This document shows positions 8,286-16,963 of a stretch of DNA of 64,000 bases, in pieces. The translations under genes and the position numbers were made by a program. Origin of the DNA: Kribbella antiqua (GTDB lineage Bacteria > Actinomycetota > Actinomycetes > Propionibacteriales > Kribbellaceae); NCBI RefSeq assembly GCF_004345665.1, contig NZ_SLWR01000011.1:62001-126000 (forward strand), read 5' to 3'. Position 1 is the first letter of the stretch, and each line of letters starts with the position of its first letter. The notes beneath the pieces are model-generated. The model had not been told where the DNA came from. It saw only the letters and a program-made list of their open reading frames with translations, and did not search any database.

Positions 8286-9227
8286 ATGACGGATTCGCCT
8301 ACCCCCCGGCGGCACCGCGGCAGTAGACGAGCTCCCACCCGGAGCCGTGGCCTGATCGGCCCGATCGTCAGCGCGCTGTCCGTGCTGCTCGCGATCGGTC
8401 CCGTCATCTGGCTGATGTCCCGCGACTCCTCCACGGTCGAAGACGCGACCAAGGTGCTGAACGTCTCCGAGGACAGCCGGGTCGACTCCGAGCCGGCCAC
8501 CAGCTCCACCCCCGGCACCCCGCTGGGCAAGTCCCTGCCGAACGGCCTGGCCACCACCGGCACCGGTACGACGATCCTCGGATCGGCCGCATCGACGTCG
8601 AAATCGGAGGCCCCGGCAACGACCGGCACCCCGAGCAGTACGCCGTCCAGCGTCGTCACCACCGCACCGAGCGGCAGCGTGACCACCGTGACCGTGACGA
8701 CGCCGGATGCGCCGAAGGCCACGAGCCGCCGTACGACGCCTCGGCCGTCGCGCACCTCGCCGACGAAGACCGCCACGACCAAGCCGAAGCCGAGCAACAC
8801 GGCTCAGCCGCCGACCGATGCCGGAGGCACCAACGCGCAGGAGCGCGAGGTGCTCGAGTACACGAACGCGATCCGGGAGAACCAGGGCTGCGGCCCGCTC
8901 CGGCTCGACGACTCACTGGTCGAGGCGTCCGGCAAACACGCGTCCGACATGGTCCGCCGGCACTACCTGGACCACACCAATCCCGACGGGCAGGGCCCCG
9001 GCGACCGGATGGCCGCCGCGGGATATCGCGGCTCCGGCTGGGGCGAGAACATCGCCGCCGGCTACACATCCGCGAAAGAGGTCGTCGCGGCCTGGATGAA
9101 GAGCGAGGGACACCGCGAGAACATCCTGAACTGCAAGTTCACGTCGATCGGCATCGGCTACGACCCCGGACAGGTCCGGTCCGACATCGGACCGGGTAGC
9201 TGGGTCCAAGACTTCGGTCGAAGCTGA
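8286..9227 (+). CDS. Membrane-anchored CAP/SCP-domain protein (copy 2)
   Basis: The 313-residue protein has the same design as the preceding gene: basic N-terminus, one transmembrane helix (GLIGPIVSALSVLLAIGPVI), a long Thr/Ser/Pro/Ala linker (about 45-185) and a CAP domain (about 187-313). The four CAP residues are kept: KHASDMVRRHYLDHTN, GENIAAGY and SEGHRENILN. The C-terminal end GPGSWVQDFG matches copy 1 (GNGSWVQDFG), confirming recent paralogy. It has its own leader region, so it may be expressed independently of copy 1. Predicted extracellular location with a flexible stalk; biochemical role unknown. Confidence 0.88.
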   Translation: MTDSPTPRRHRGSRRAPTRSRGLIGPIVSALSVLLAIGPVIWLMSRDSSTVEDATKVLNVSEDSRVDSEPATSSTPGTPLGKSLPNGLATTGTGTTILGSAASTSKSEAPATTGTPSSTPSSVVTTAPSGSVTTVTVTTPDAPKATSRRTTPRPSRTSPTKTATTKPKPSNTAQPPTDAGGTNAQEREVLEYTNAIRENQGCGPLRLDDSLVEASGKHASDMVRRHYLDHTNPDGQGPGDRMAAAGYRGSGWGENIAAGYTSAKEVVAAWMKSEGHRENILNCKFTSIGIGYDPGQVRSDIGPGSWVQDFGRS

Positions 9228-9292
9228 GGCGGGACTGTCATCGTGTTGAGCACACCGAGTGTGGCGAAGACTTTGTCTTTCGGCCACAACGT

Positions 9293-9311
9293 CCGGCCGG
9301 TTCACGGCCGG
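9293..9311. terminator. Hairpin downstream of CAP gene 2
   Basis: Perfect 7-bp arms CCGGCCG and CGGCCGG around a GTTCA loop lie about 65 bp after the CAP copy 2 stop. There is no T-tract, so it could instead be part of the leader of copy 3. Confidence 0.35.
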
Positions 9312-9421
9312 TCACTGCGGGTAGATCCGTCCTTGTCATGTCGCCGGGCTGTCCTGGGGGGCTCCGGTGAGACGGATGAGGCACGTCTTGGGGGCGAGAC
9401 AGTGAAGGGAACAACGAAATA

Positions 9422-11200
9422 ATGTCCGAGCCCGGCAACGGCCGGTACAAGGCACGTAGGAGAGCGACCCGCTCGTCGCGCAGCGACCGATCCGCGAGTA
9501 CGGGGTCGACCCCAGCCGAGACCACCCCGCCCAGCCCACCGGAGCCGCCGCGGTACGCGCCGCGCGACGAGTCTCCGTTCTGGGCGACTGCGCAGACCGC
9601 TGGTGCGTCCAACCAGTCCCCCTTCTGGGCCAACGCCCAGACCGGCAGCGGCCAGTCACCCCTGCCCGCTCCGTCCGGGCTGGGCGCGACACCGTCCCGA
9701 CCGAACATCCAGTCCGGTCTCGGTACGACGGGGCAGTCCAGCCGCCAGTCGCCGTCGTGGACAACTCAGTCCACGGCCGCTGCGGAGTCCGAAGCCGACA
9801 CCCCGTCCACCGGTCGCCGCTTCCTCGGCCGAAGCCAACCCGCAGCGGAAGCGCTCGCCGACGCCGGAGCCGAGGCAACAACCGCCAACCGCGTAGGCGC
9901 CCGCCGAGCCCGCACCCGCACACCAGACTCCCCCAGCACCACAGCCGGTCGTGGTGCTGCTGGCGACGCTGCCGCTGGTGCTTCCGCTGGCCGTGGTGCT
10001 GCTGACAGTGCTGCCGGTGGTGTTGGTGCCGCTGCCGCTGGTGTTGGCGGCGCTGCAAGCGCGTCCGGCGCCACCGCATCCGCCACCCGCTCCGGCGTCG
10101 GCTCCTCCGCCGACACCCCCGCGTACTCCGCTGGCTCCGCTCGTACGACGGAAGGCACGGCGTACTCCAGCGACCTTGGCCGCTCGAGTGCCGACAGGCT
10201 CGGCCACCCCGGTGGCGACAAGCTCGGACACCCCAGCGGAGACCAGCTCGGCCGGTCCGACGCTGACGTGGTCGCGCGTTCCGGAGCCGCGGGAACGGCC
10301 GCACGTTCCGGCTCGACCGGGCCTGGGCGTTCCAGCTCGGGCGGTGGCGGTTCACGGCCCGGGTCGCGCGCGGCCGGCCGGTCGGGCGACGGCGGCGGTT
10401 CGCGCACGCGGACGAAGCGCACCCTGATCGCGATCGCGTCGGTCGTCGTGGTGATCACGCCGATCTCCTGGATCCTGCTGCACGAACCGCAGAACGACAC
10501 CGCCGACGCGTCCCTCCCGATGGTCACCCGCACCGACGACACCTACGTCACCCCGACCACCAAGCCGGTCGTCAACACCCCCAAGCCGAAGACTCCGACT
10601 CCGTCGGCCACTCCAACAACGACGCCGACCACCACCCCGACGGGCACCCCGAGCCCGACCCCCACCGGCACAGGCAGCCCCACGGACTACCCCACCACGG
10701 TGCCGACCGAGGGCCGCACGACGTCGACCCCCAGCAAAACCCCGACAGTCGAGCGCCCGACGACCACCGCGGAACCGTCCGAAACGCCGACCCCGACCAC
10801 ACCGCCGCCTCCGAAGGCCGACGGTCAGATGACAGCGGACGAGCTGAAGCTGTTCAACATGATCGACGACGCTCGCGTCAGCAACGGCTGCGCACCGCTT
10901 GAGCAGGACCCTGACCTGACCGACACCGCCCGGTCCGACGCCGGCGACCGCGCGGAGTCCGGCAACGTGAACTCGAGCAGCTCCTCAAAGACAACTGCCG
11001 GGGGCAACAACTGGTCCGCCCAACAAGCCTTCGATCAGATGATGGCGCAGAGCAAGAGCACTGTCCTCAACTGCGGCCTGAAGACCTTGGGTGTGGGCAA
11101 GGACTCCGCCAAGTACTGCAGCGGCGGGGTCGACATATTCGGAGGGTGCCTCCTCGGAACAAAACAGACGCGGGTCGCCTGGGTCGCCTCTTTCACGTAA
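9422..11200 (+). CDS. Large CAP-like membrane protein with degenerate CAP domain (copy 3)
   Basis: The 592-residue protein has a very long low-complexity cytoplasmic N-terminus (about 1-330, rich in Ser, Ala, Gly, Arg), one transmembrane segment (TLIAIASVVVVITPISWILL), a Thr/Pro stalk and a short C-terminal domain (from about 470). That domain starts like CAP (LKLFNMIDDARVSNGCAPLEQ) and ends near TVLNCGLKTLGVGKDS, but the His and Glu residues of the CAP site are absent and the middle is shortened. AAGGGA lies 11 nt before the ATG. Residues about 178-215 are encoded by a run of GCT/GGT codons unlike the rest of the window. Likely a diverged paralog with a structural or binding role. Confidence 0.75.
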   Translation: MSEPGNGRYKARRRATRSSRSDRSASTGSTPAETTPPSPPEPPRYAPRDESPFWATAQTAGASNQSPFWANAQTGSGQSPLPAPSGLGATPSRPNIQSGLGTTGQSSRQSPSWTTQSTAAAESEADTPSTGRRFLGRSQPAAEALADAGAEATTANRVGARRARTRTPDSPSTTAGRGAAGDAAAGASAGRGAADSAAGGVGAAAAGVGGAASASGATASATRSGVGSSADTPAYSAGSARTTEGTAYSSDLGRSSADRLGHPGGDKLGHPSGDQLGRSDADVVARSGAAGTAARSGSTGPGRSSSGGGGSRPGSRAAGRSGDGGGSRTRTKRTLIAIASVVVVITPISWILLHEPQNDTADASLPMVTRTDDTYVTPTTKPVVNTPKPKTPTPSATPTTTPTTTPTGTPSPTPTGTGSPTDYPTTVPTEGRTTSTPSKTPTVERPTTTAEPSETPTPTTPPPPKADGQMTADELKLFNMIDDARVSNGCAPLEQDPDLTDTARSDAGDRAESGNVNSSSSSKTTAGGNNWSAQQAFDQMMAQSKSTVLNCGLKTLGVGKDSAKYCSGGVDIFGGCLLGTKQTRVAWVASFT

Positions 11201-11220
11201 CTTTCGGCGGTGGTTGGTGC

Positions 11221-11245
11221 GACCATGGGGGAACGACTCATGGTC
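11221..11245. promoter_or_regulatory. Perfect inverted repeat before the small membrane protein gene
   Basis: GACCATG and CATGGTC arms with an 11-nt spacer lie between the CAP copy 3 stop and the start at 11268. This may be an operator or a weak hairpin. Confidence 0.3.
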
Positions 11246-11267
11246 CACCAACCCTGCGGGAGGCCGG

Positions 11268-11528
11268 ATGTACGGGGAACGCGATGACCTGGAACCGGCC
11301 CGGCCCGCGCACTTCGGGATTCCGCCGGATGCGCTGGCCGGCGAGCGTCCCGATCCGCGCCCGGAGGAAGCCAAGCGGATGGGCCTGAGCCGCCACACCG
11401 AGGAAGGCGCGGTCCTCTACTTCGCCTCCTCGCTGGACCGCGGCAAGCCCGGCCACCGGATGATCGCCTGGATCCTCCTCGTCACCTTCGCCGCACCTGC
11501 CCTCTACACCCTTCTCCTACTTCTCTAG
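11268..11528 (+). CDS. Small single-pass membrane protein
   Basis: ATG at 11268 has GGGAGG 4 nt upstream and gives 86 residues (MYGERDDLEPARPAHFGIPP to ALYTLLLLL). About 60 polar residues precede one C-terminal hydrophobic helix (MIAWILLVTFAAPALYTLLLLL minus its flanks), suggesting a tail-anchored cytoplasmic protein. I do not recognise the family. The frame is open further upstream into the CAP gene, but the ribosome binding site decides the start. It overlaps the converging AraC-type gene by 12 bp. Confidence 0.6.
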   Translation: MYGERDDLEPARPAHFGIPPDALAGERPDPRPEEAKRMGLSRHTEEGAVLYFASSLDRGKPGHRMIAWILLVTFAAPALYTLLLLL

Positions 11529-12461
11529 CGAGAACTCCAGCCGATGCCGCTGAGGCGTCGTACCAAGAACGGCGTGGAAGTGGTGCCGCAAAGCCGCGCT
11601 GCTGCCGAACCCGCTCGCCGTCGCCACCCGCTCCACCGGATGATCGGTTGTCTCGAGCAACAGCCTGGCCCGGTCCAGCCGCTGCCGGAGCAGCCACGCT
11701 TGCCCTGAGCTACCAGTACGCGCGCGAAACTGCCTGGTGAACGTACGACGAGACAGCGCCACCGCGGCGGCCCAATCATCCAGCGACACAGGCTGATCCA
11801 GGCGAGCACGCGCCCACACCATCGCCTTCTCGATCACGTCGTCGCCGGACTCGGGCGGCACCGGGACCGGGATGTACTGCGCCTGCGAGCCGCTGCGATG
11901 CGGCGCGACGACGATGTCCCGGGCAAGCTGCTCGGCCAGTTCGACGCCGTGGTGAGTCCGGACGAGGTGGAGGCAGCAGTCCAACGAGGCCGCCGTACCC
12001 GCAGAAGTGACGACGTCACCGAGGTCGGACCAGAGGACGTCGGCGCGGACCTTGAGGTCGGGATACATGCCCTGCAACTGCTCGGCCCATCGCCAGTGCG
12101 TGACCACTTCCCGGCCGTCCACGATCCCGCTGGCCGCGACGAGGAACGCGCCGATGCACAGCCCGACGACGGTCGCTCCGCGCGCATGGGCTTTCCGGAT
12201 GGCATCGATCAGTACGGCGGACGGCTCGCGATCGGGATGCCAACTCGGCAACACCACCACGTCCGCTGTGTCCATGACGTCGAGCCCGTGCTCGACGGTG
12301 ATGCCGAAGCCGGCGTTGGTGCGCAGTGACCCCGGCTCCTCGGCGCAGACGAGTACGTCGTACTGGGTCGGAAGGCCGCAGCGGTCGCCGAAGACCAGGC
12401 ACGGCACGGACAGGTGGAACGGGCTGATCCCGTCGAAGGCGAGAACGGCGACTGAGCGCAT
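11517..12461 (-). CDS. GATase-1-like/AraC-family transcriptional regulator (FtrA type)
   Basis: The 314-residue protein has an N-terminal DJ-1/PfpI-like domain (about 1-170: VAVLAFDGISPFHLSVPCLV, VVLPSW, and the nucleophile-elbow region VVGLCIGAFLVAASGIVDG) and a C-terminal AraC double helix-turn-helix (about 215-312: VSLDDWAAAVALSRRTFTRQ, VERVATASGFGSSAALRHHF). Members of this architecture (FtrA, GlxA, CdhR) activate catabolic or stress genes, with the amidase-like domain acting as sensor. It is divergent from the MBL hydrolase at 12543, a possible target. A second regulator of the same type lies at 22624-23577. Confidence 0.88.
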   Translation of the reverse strand: MRSVAVLAFDGISPFHLSVPCLVFGDRCGLPTQYDVLVCAEEPGSLRTNAGFGITVEHGLDVMDTADVVVLPSWHPDREPSAVLIDAIRKAHARGATVVGLCIGAFLVAASGIVDGREVVTHWRWAEQLQGMYPDLKVRADVLWSDLGDVVTSAGTAASLDCCLHLVRTHHGVELAEQLARDIVVAPHRSGSQAQYIPVPVPPESGDDVIEKAMVWARARLDQPVSLDDWAAAVALSRRTFTRQFRARTGSSGQAWLLRQRLDRARLLLETTDHPVERVATASGFGSSAALRHHFHAVLGTTPQRHRLEFSLEK

Positions 12462-12542
12462 GACACCAGTATGGCCCGATCTTCAGGAACTGTGGCTCTC
12501 GGGCCAATGGCGGGACGCTCAGCCTGCCTGCAGGATCGTGGC

Positions 12543-13307
12543 ATGAAGATCACGCACATCGGCGGCCCGACCGCACTCATCAGCCTCGGCGGCCTGAACC
12601 TGCTGACCGACCCCGCCTTCGACGAGCCCCAGGAATACGTGCTGCCGACGGGCCGGGTGATGACCAAACTGATCGGCCCCGCGGTGCCGGCGTCGGAGCT
12701 CGGCCCGATTGACGTCGTACTTCTGTCGCACGACGAGCACAAGGACAACCTCGACGACGCCGGCCGCGCGCTACTGCCGTCCGTCCCGGTCGTCCTGTCG
12801 ACGCCAGGCGCAGCCGCCCGGATCCCCGGCGTACGCGGCCTGGCGAACTGGGAGTCGATCGACCTACCGCGACCCGACGGCGGCGTACTCACGGTCACCG
12901 GCGTGCCCGCGCTCCACGGCCCCGATGGCGCCGAGGCCGTACTCGGCGTCGTGACCGGCTTCGTCCTGACCGGCGAAGGCCTGCCCACCGTCTACGTCTC
13001 CGGCGACAACGCCTCCGTCAACCTCGTCAAGCAAATCGCCGACCGCTTCGCTCCCATCGACGTCGCCGTCCTGTTCGCCGGCGCCGCGCGTACACCCCTG
13101 ATGGACGGCGCCCCGCTCACCCTCACCTCAGAGGCAGCCGTCGAAGCCGCCCACCTCCTCACCCCGGCCACCATCATCCCCGTCCACACCGAGGGTTGGT
13201 CCCACTTCTCCGAGGGCCCGGACCACCTCGCCACCACCTTCGAGTCCGCAGGCCTAACTCCCCGCCTCCACCTCCTCAACCACGGCACCCCCACAACCGT
13301 CGACTGA
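12543..13307 (+). CDS. MBL-fold metallohydrolase (UlaG-like)
   Basis: The 254-residue protein begins MKITHIGGPTALISLGGLNL and carries a metallo-beta-lactamase fold. The metal motif is SHDEHKDNLD near residue 61, in place of the common THxHxDH, as in UlaG-like and N-acyl-phosphatidylethanolamine-PLD-like hydrolases. VSGDNA near 157 and PVHTEGWSHF near 218 supply later ligands. The start at 12543 was chosen because the family begins with this beta strand; the frame is open to 12471. Divergent from the FtrA-type regulator. Substrate not inferable. Confidence 0.8.
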   Translation: MKITHIGGPTALISLGGLNLLTDPAFDEPQEYVLPTGRVMTKLIGPAVPASELGPIDVVLLSHDEHKDNLDDAGRALLPSVPVVLSTPGAAARIPGVRGLANWESIDLPRPDGGVLTVTGVPALHGPDGAEAVLGVVTGFVLTGEGLPTVYVSGDNASVNLVKQIADRFAPIDVAVLFAGAARTPLMDGAPLTLTSEAAVEAAHLLTPATIIPVHTEGWSHFSEGPDHLATTFESAGLTPRLHLLNHGTPTTVD

Positions 13308-13318
13308 ACCCACGACCA

Positions 13319-13379
13319 ATAGCGGGTTATGTGACCGCTGGCCGCTAAACAAGGGGCTATCGGTGAAATAACCCGCTAT
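13319..13379. terminator. Long-range inverted repeat between convergent genes
   Basis: ATAGCGGGTTAT (13319-13330) and ATAACCCGCTAT (13368-13379) are perfect 12-bp arms with a 37-nt spacer, placed between the converging MBL and MOSC genes. The AT content of the arms stands out from the background. It may be a bidirectional terminator or a REP-like element. Confidence 0.55.
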
Positions 13380-13405
13380 CGACGTCACCCGACGGCGGTG
13401 GAGTG

Positions 13406-14269
13406 CTACCGAGTGGCTGACGCGGGATCAACCCCGTCGGCTAGCCATTCGTGGACTGTGACCTCGTCGCCTAGCTGGAGGTTGCCTTCGGCAAGTACGG
13501 CGGCTTTCATGCCGAAGCTGACGCCGCCGCCGTAGTCGGGTTGGCGCCGGTACGACGCCAGCGTGCGGGTCGGCTCCGGACCACGCTTCTCGCCGGTCGC
13601 CTGGTCGACGGTGGGGACGGCGCAGCGGATGGCGCGGGCCGCGTAGCCGATCTCCACCGAACCCAGAGAAGCGCGCAGCAACTTGTCCTCGGTGTGTGGT
13701 TCGTCCCAGCCGGCGACGACGATGTTGGGCCGGAAGCGGTTCATCGGGATCGCGTCGCCGCCGCGCTCAACGATCCGCGCGTTCAACCCGTCCAGCGACG
13801 ACAGCGACGTGATCAGCAGCGCATGAGCGTCGCCGAACGCCGTCTGGCCGCCATGCACACCCCAGCCCAGCCGCTCATGCTCCGGCGTCACCCGGACCAC
13901 CGCCGCCGCCTTCCCGAGCCGCGCCGAGAACCACTCGTCCGCGGCCGGGTCCTGCACCACGCCCTGGCCGAACCACTTCCCGAAGAGGCTCACGTCGCGC
14001 CGCTTCCCGTCGTACTGAACGGGAATCTCGAGGTGCTCAGCACCGTCGGCGGACAGCCGCAAAGCAGCCCCGTCATCAAGCACGGAGGCCCGCAGCGTCG
14101 CCATCGCGGGCAGGCTGCGCTGGCTCAGGAAGGTCCCGTCGGGCTCGACGAGCATGAAGGTCCGGTCGTGCCGGAGGCCGCTCGGGCCCACCTCGGCCGA
14201 CTCGACGGACACCCCGGCCAGGCCCTTCACCGGGTAATACGTCAGAGCAGCAACCCTAGCGACAGACAT
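13406..14269 (-). CDS. MOSC-domain protein (YcbX-like)
   Basis: The 287-residue protein has an N-terminal MOSC beta-barrel (VAALTYYPVKGLAGVSVES, LRHDRTFMLVEPDGTFLSQR) and a C-terminal MOSC domain (about 125-275). The latter contains NRFRPNIVVAGWDEPHTED and RCAVPTVDQATGEK, where the conserved cysteine is expected to handle the molybdenum cofactor or sulfur. Relatives (YcbX, mARC N-terminal regions) take part in Moco-dependent reduction of N-hydroxylated compounds. No ferredoxin domain is fused here, so a separate electron partner would be needed. It stands alone between two convergent neighbours. Confidence 0.85.
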   Translation of the reverse strand: MSVARVAALTYYPVKGLAGVSVESAEVGPSGLRHDRTFMLVEPDGTFLSQRSLPAMATLRASVLDDGAALRLSADGAEHLEIPVQYDGKRRDVSLFGKWFGQGVVQDPAADEWFSARLGKAAAVVRVTPEHERLGWGVHGGQTAFGDAHALLITSLSSLDGLNARIVERGGDAIPMNRFRPNIVVAGWDEPHTEDKLLRASLGSVEIGYAARAIRCAVPTVDQATGEKRGPEPTRTLASYRRQPDYGGGVSFGMKAAVLAEGNLQLGDEVTVHEWLADGVDPASATR

Positions 14270-14322
14270 TGCCCAAGCCTACCGTGACTCCTGACACTTG
14301 AGTTGTTCGTTCATGTTGGATT

Positions 14323-14838
14323 ATGTTTGATCACGTGAAAGAGTTCGCCGACGCCTTGGATCGGGTACGACGCCACGCCGGCCTGAGCTATCGCGAACTG
14401 GCAGCCAGAGCGCACTACTCCCATCCACACCTCATCCGAGCGACCAGCGGCAAACACCTGCCCACCTGGGACGTGACCGCCGCGTTCCTCACCGGCTGCG
14501 GCGTACCACCCGAACTGCAAAAAGTCTGGCGCCGCCGATGGGACAACATCAACCGCGGCAACGCCCTCGAGTTGCTCCAGCGCGCCGACAGCCGAGAAGA
14601 CCTCGGCAAAGCACTCGCAACCCTTGCCGGCCGCAGATCGCTGCGAGACCTGGAACAACTCACCGGCGTCCCGAGAACCTCGATCCAGGCCTGGTTCAGC
14701 GGCACCCGCCGAGCACATCGCGACCGTCTCGACACCTTCGTCAGAACACTCAATGCGACCCCCGAAGAGCGCCGAGCTGTCGCGGAAGCACTCGACCGCG
14801 TCAGCTCCGGAAGGTCCCGGGTGGCGCCGGCGGCGTGA
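14323..14838 (+). CDS. Helix-turn-helix protein
   Basis: The 171-residue protein starts at ATG 14323 (MFDHVKEFADALDRVRRHAG). An XRE-like helix-turn-helix lies at about 20-60 (SYRELAARAHYSHPHLIRAT, then SGKHLPTWDVTAAFL). A second helix-turn-helix-like unit follows at about 108-135 (SLRDLEQLTGVPRTSIQAWF). This pattern is common in actinobacterial regulators whose N-terminus precedes a larger sensor domain, but no sensor follows here. The 3' end overlaps the converging methyltransferase gene by 38 bp. DNA-binding is likely; target unknown. Confidence 0.7.
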   Translation: MFDHVKEFADALDRVRRHAGLSYRELAARAHYSHPHLIRATSGKHLPTWDVTAAFLTGCGVPPELQKVWRRRWDNINRGNALELLQRADSREDLGKALATLAGRRSLRDLEQLTGVPRTSIQAWFSGTRRAHRDRLDTFVRTLNATPEERRAVAEALDRVSSGRSRVAPAA

Positions 14839-15607
14839 CGAAACCCTCCGCGTCGGTGAGCGGCGCCGCCTTCCCCGCCAGCTCAGTCAGCCGCATCACG
14901 TCGTACGGCGGTTGAGCCCGCCGGCCGACCGCGGTCAGATCCGGCACCACCTGGGGTGACGCGACCACGATGACGTTCCCGAAACCCTTGCCACGAAGGA
15001 CTTTCCGCTCGGCGAGCACCACCCCGTCGCCGACCACGCCGGCAACCGTGGCCGCCGTACGGCGGATGAACGGAAGCCCGGCGGATCCGTCGATCAGGTT
15101 CGCCACCAGTACGCCGGTCGGCCGCAACACCCGGGCGCATTCGGTGAAGAACTCGGCCGTGACCAGGTTCGCCGGGACCGCCTCGCGCTCGAACGCGTCC
15201 AGGATCACCAGATCCATCGAATCGTCGTACAGCTCACCGATCCCGGCCCGGCCGCTGACCCCGCGCACCTTGATGCCGGCGCGCTTGGGCAGCGGCAGCG
15301 CCTCGCGGACGAAGTCAGTCAGATCCTCGTCCGGCTCCAGCACGATCTGGCGGGACCGCGGCCGGGTCGCGGCGACATACCGCGGCAGACTCAGCGCCGC
15401 GCCGCCGATGTGGGCGACGGCGACCGGCTGACGCCGCGGCGCGACCGCGTCGACGACGTCGCCGATCCGGCGCATGTACTCGAACGACAGGTGGGTGGGA
15501 TCCGCGAGATCGACCTGCGACTGAAGCGATCCGTCGACCCGGAGCACGAAGGTCCCGTCGGCCTCTGCCTCGACGGTCGCGACACCAGAGCCGACCTTGC
15601 GTTCCAC
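14801..15607 (-). CDS. Spermidine-synthase-like methyltransferase
   Basis: The 268-residue protein has the Rossmann core of polyamine-synthase-like enzymes: AHIGGAALSLPRYVAA (motif I region, near 65), QIVLEPDEDLTDFVREALPL, and DDSMDLVILDAFEREAVP near 130 (motif II/post-I), followed by EFFTECARVLRPTGVLVANL. The DAF motif replaces the catalytic aspartate neighbourhood of true spermidine synthase, and no substrate-gate residues are obvious, so actual polyamine synthesis is doubtful. GTG at 15607 is the likeliest start. It lies 16 bp upstream-side of the GDPD gene stop and could be cotranscribed with it. Confidence 0.75.
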   Translation of the reverse strand: MERKVGSGVATVEAEADGTFVLRVDGSLQSQVDLADPTHLSFEYMRRIGDVVDAVAPRRQPVAVAHIGGAALSLPRYVAATRPRSRQIVLEPDEDLTDFVREALPLPKRAGIKVRGVSGRAGIGELYDDSMDLVILDAFEREAVPANLVTAEFFTECARVLRPTGVLVANLIDGSAGLPFIRRTAATVAGVVGDGVVLAERKVLRGKGFGNVIVVASPQVVPDLTAVGRRAQPPYDVMRLTELAGKAAPLTDAEGFVTPPAPPGTFRS

Positions 15608-15623
15608 CCACCCATCATTTCAG

Positions 15624-16760
15624 CTACTTCGCTTCGGCCTCTTCAGCCACCGCGATGTCGGTGTTGTCGGTGAAGAGCCCGTCGATCCCGGCCTTGCGGT
15701 ACGCGGCGATCTCACCGAACAGGTTGCCCGAGTCGGACGGGACCGCGTCGCTGTCGAAGTCGGCCGGCAGGAAGTTGTTCTCCACCCGGAACGTGTACGG
15801 GTGGACGACGAGACCGGCGCGGTGCGCGTCCGCGACCAGGCTGGTCGGCTTGCCGAGCTTGCCGGTGGCGTCGAGCGGGATCACCTGGTCCTTCGACGGC
15901 CCCAACCCGGAGGCGTACGTCGCGACGTCACGCAGGCCCGCCGCGCTGACGATGTCGGCGTACGTGCGCTTGTCGCCGGAGACAACGAAGTCGTACGGCG
16001 CTCCGGCCGAACTCGTGAGCTGGACGAGCGGCACCCGCAACTGCGTGTGCAGTGCCTTCAGGTTCGACACCTCGAAGGACTGGACGAACACCTTCGCGTC
16101 CGGGCGGTTCAGGCCGTTGCGGGTCAGGGTCTTCACCAGTTCCGGCTCGAGCGCCAGGCCCTGCTGCTGGAAGTACGTCGGGTGCTTGGTCTCCGGGTAG
16201 ATCCCGATCGGCCGGCCGAGTTCGCGGGACAGCCGGCGGCTGAAGTCGATGACCTCCTGGAACGTGGGGATCTGGTAGTGCCCGTCGAACACGGTGTTGT
16301 GCTGGCGGACCGCCGGGATCCGCTCCTTGGCCCGCAGCGTCTTCAGCTCCGCCAGGGTGAAGTCCTCGGTGAACCACCCGGTCACGGCGACACCGTCGAG
16401 CAGCTTGGTCTTCTTCCGCCCGGTGAACTCCGGGTGGGCGGCGACGTCCGTCGTACCGCCGATCTCCGGCTCGTGCCGGGCGACGAGCACGTGGTCCTTG
16501 GTGGTGACCAGGTCCGGCTCGATGTAGTCGGCTCCCATCCGGGCCGCCAGCTCGTACGACGCCAACGTGTGCTCGGGGCGATACCCGGAAGCACCCCGGT
16601 GCCCGACGATCACGAAGTCGTCGTGCTTCCCGGCGTACTGCGCTTCGACCGTCGACGGCGTGGTGGCCGGGACAGCCTGCGGGATCAGGACGCCGGCAGC
16701 CACGGCAGCAACCGAGGCGACAACTGGGACGAACCGGCGGGGCAGCACCGTTCGCTTCAT
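15624..16760 (-). CDS. Secreted glycerophosphodiester phosphodiesterase
   Basis: The 378-residue protein begins with a signal peptide (MKRTVLPRRFVPVVASVAAV, cleavage probable near residue 30). The GDPD barrel follows: VGHRGASGYRPEHTLASYEL (catalytic His and PEHT), YIEPDLVTTKD (metal ligands) and ARHEPEI. Family enzymes hydrolyse glycerophosphodiesters to glycerol-3-phosphate and an alcohol; the exported form scavenges phosphate or phospholipid headgroups. GGAGAAG lies just upstream of the ATG at 16760, which excludes the longer frame to 16943. An insertion-rich middle (about 100-160) is typical of the GlpQ branch. Confidence 0.88.
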   Translation of the reverse strand: MKRTVLPRRFVPVVASVAAVAAGVLIPQAVPATTPSTVEAQYAGKHDDFVIVGHRGASGYRPEHTLASYELAARMGADYIEPDLVTTKDHVLVARHEPEIGGTTDVAAHPEFTGRKKTKLLDGVAVTGWFTEDFTLAELKTLRAKERIPAVRQHNTVFDGHYQIPTFQEVIDFSRRLSRELGRPIGIYPETKHPTYFQQQGLALEPELVKTLTRNGLNRPDAKVFVQSFEVSNLKALHTQLRVPLVQLTSSAGAPYDFVVSGDKRTYADIVSAAGLRDVATYASGLGPSKDQVIPLDATGKLGKPTSLVADAHRAGLVVHPYTFRVENNFLPADFDSDAVPSDSGNLFGEIAAYRKAGIDGLFTDNTDIAVAEEAEAK

Positions 16761-16963
16761 ACGCTTCTCCTTACACGTCGGGACTAGCTTCACCCTTGGT
16801 GCGGGCAGCGACATCGTGGCGCACGCGCGGGGTCGCGCCGGTATCCAGGCGGTGAACGCTCCACTTGAATGTGAGGAACTAGTCGGTGCCCCAGCGTTGG
16901 TCCCGGCTGGCTGGCTTGCTAGCGTCCGAAGCACACAAGTCAAATGAGTTCGAGGAGCGTGTC

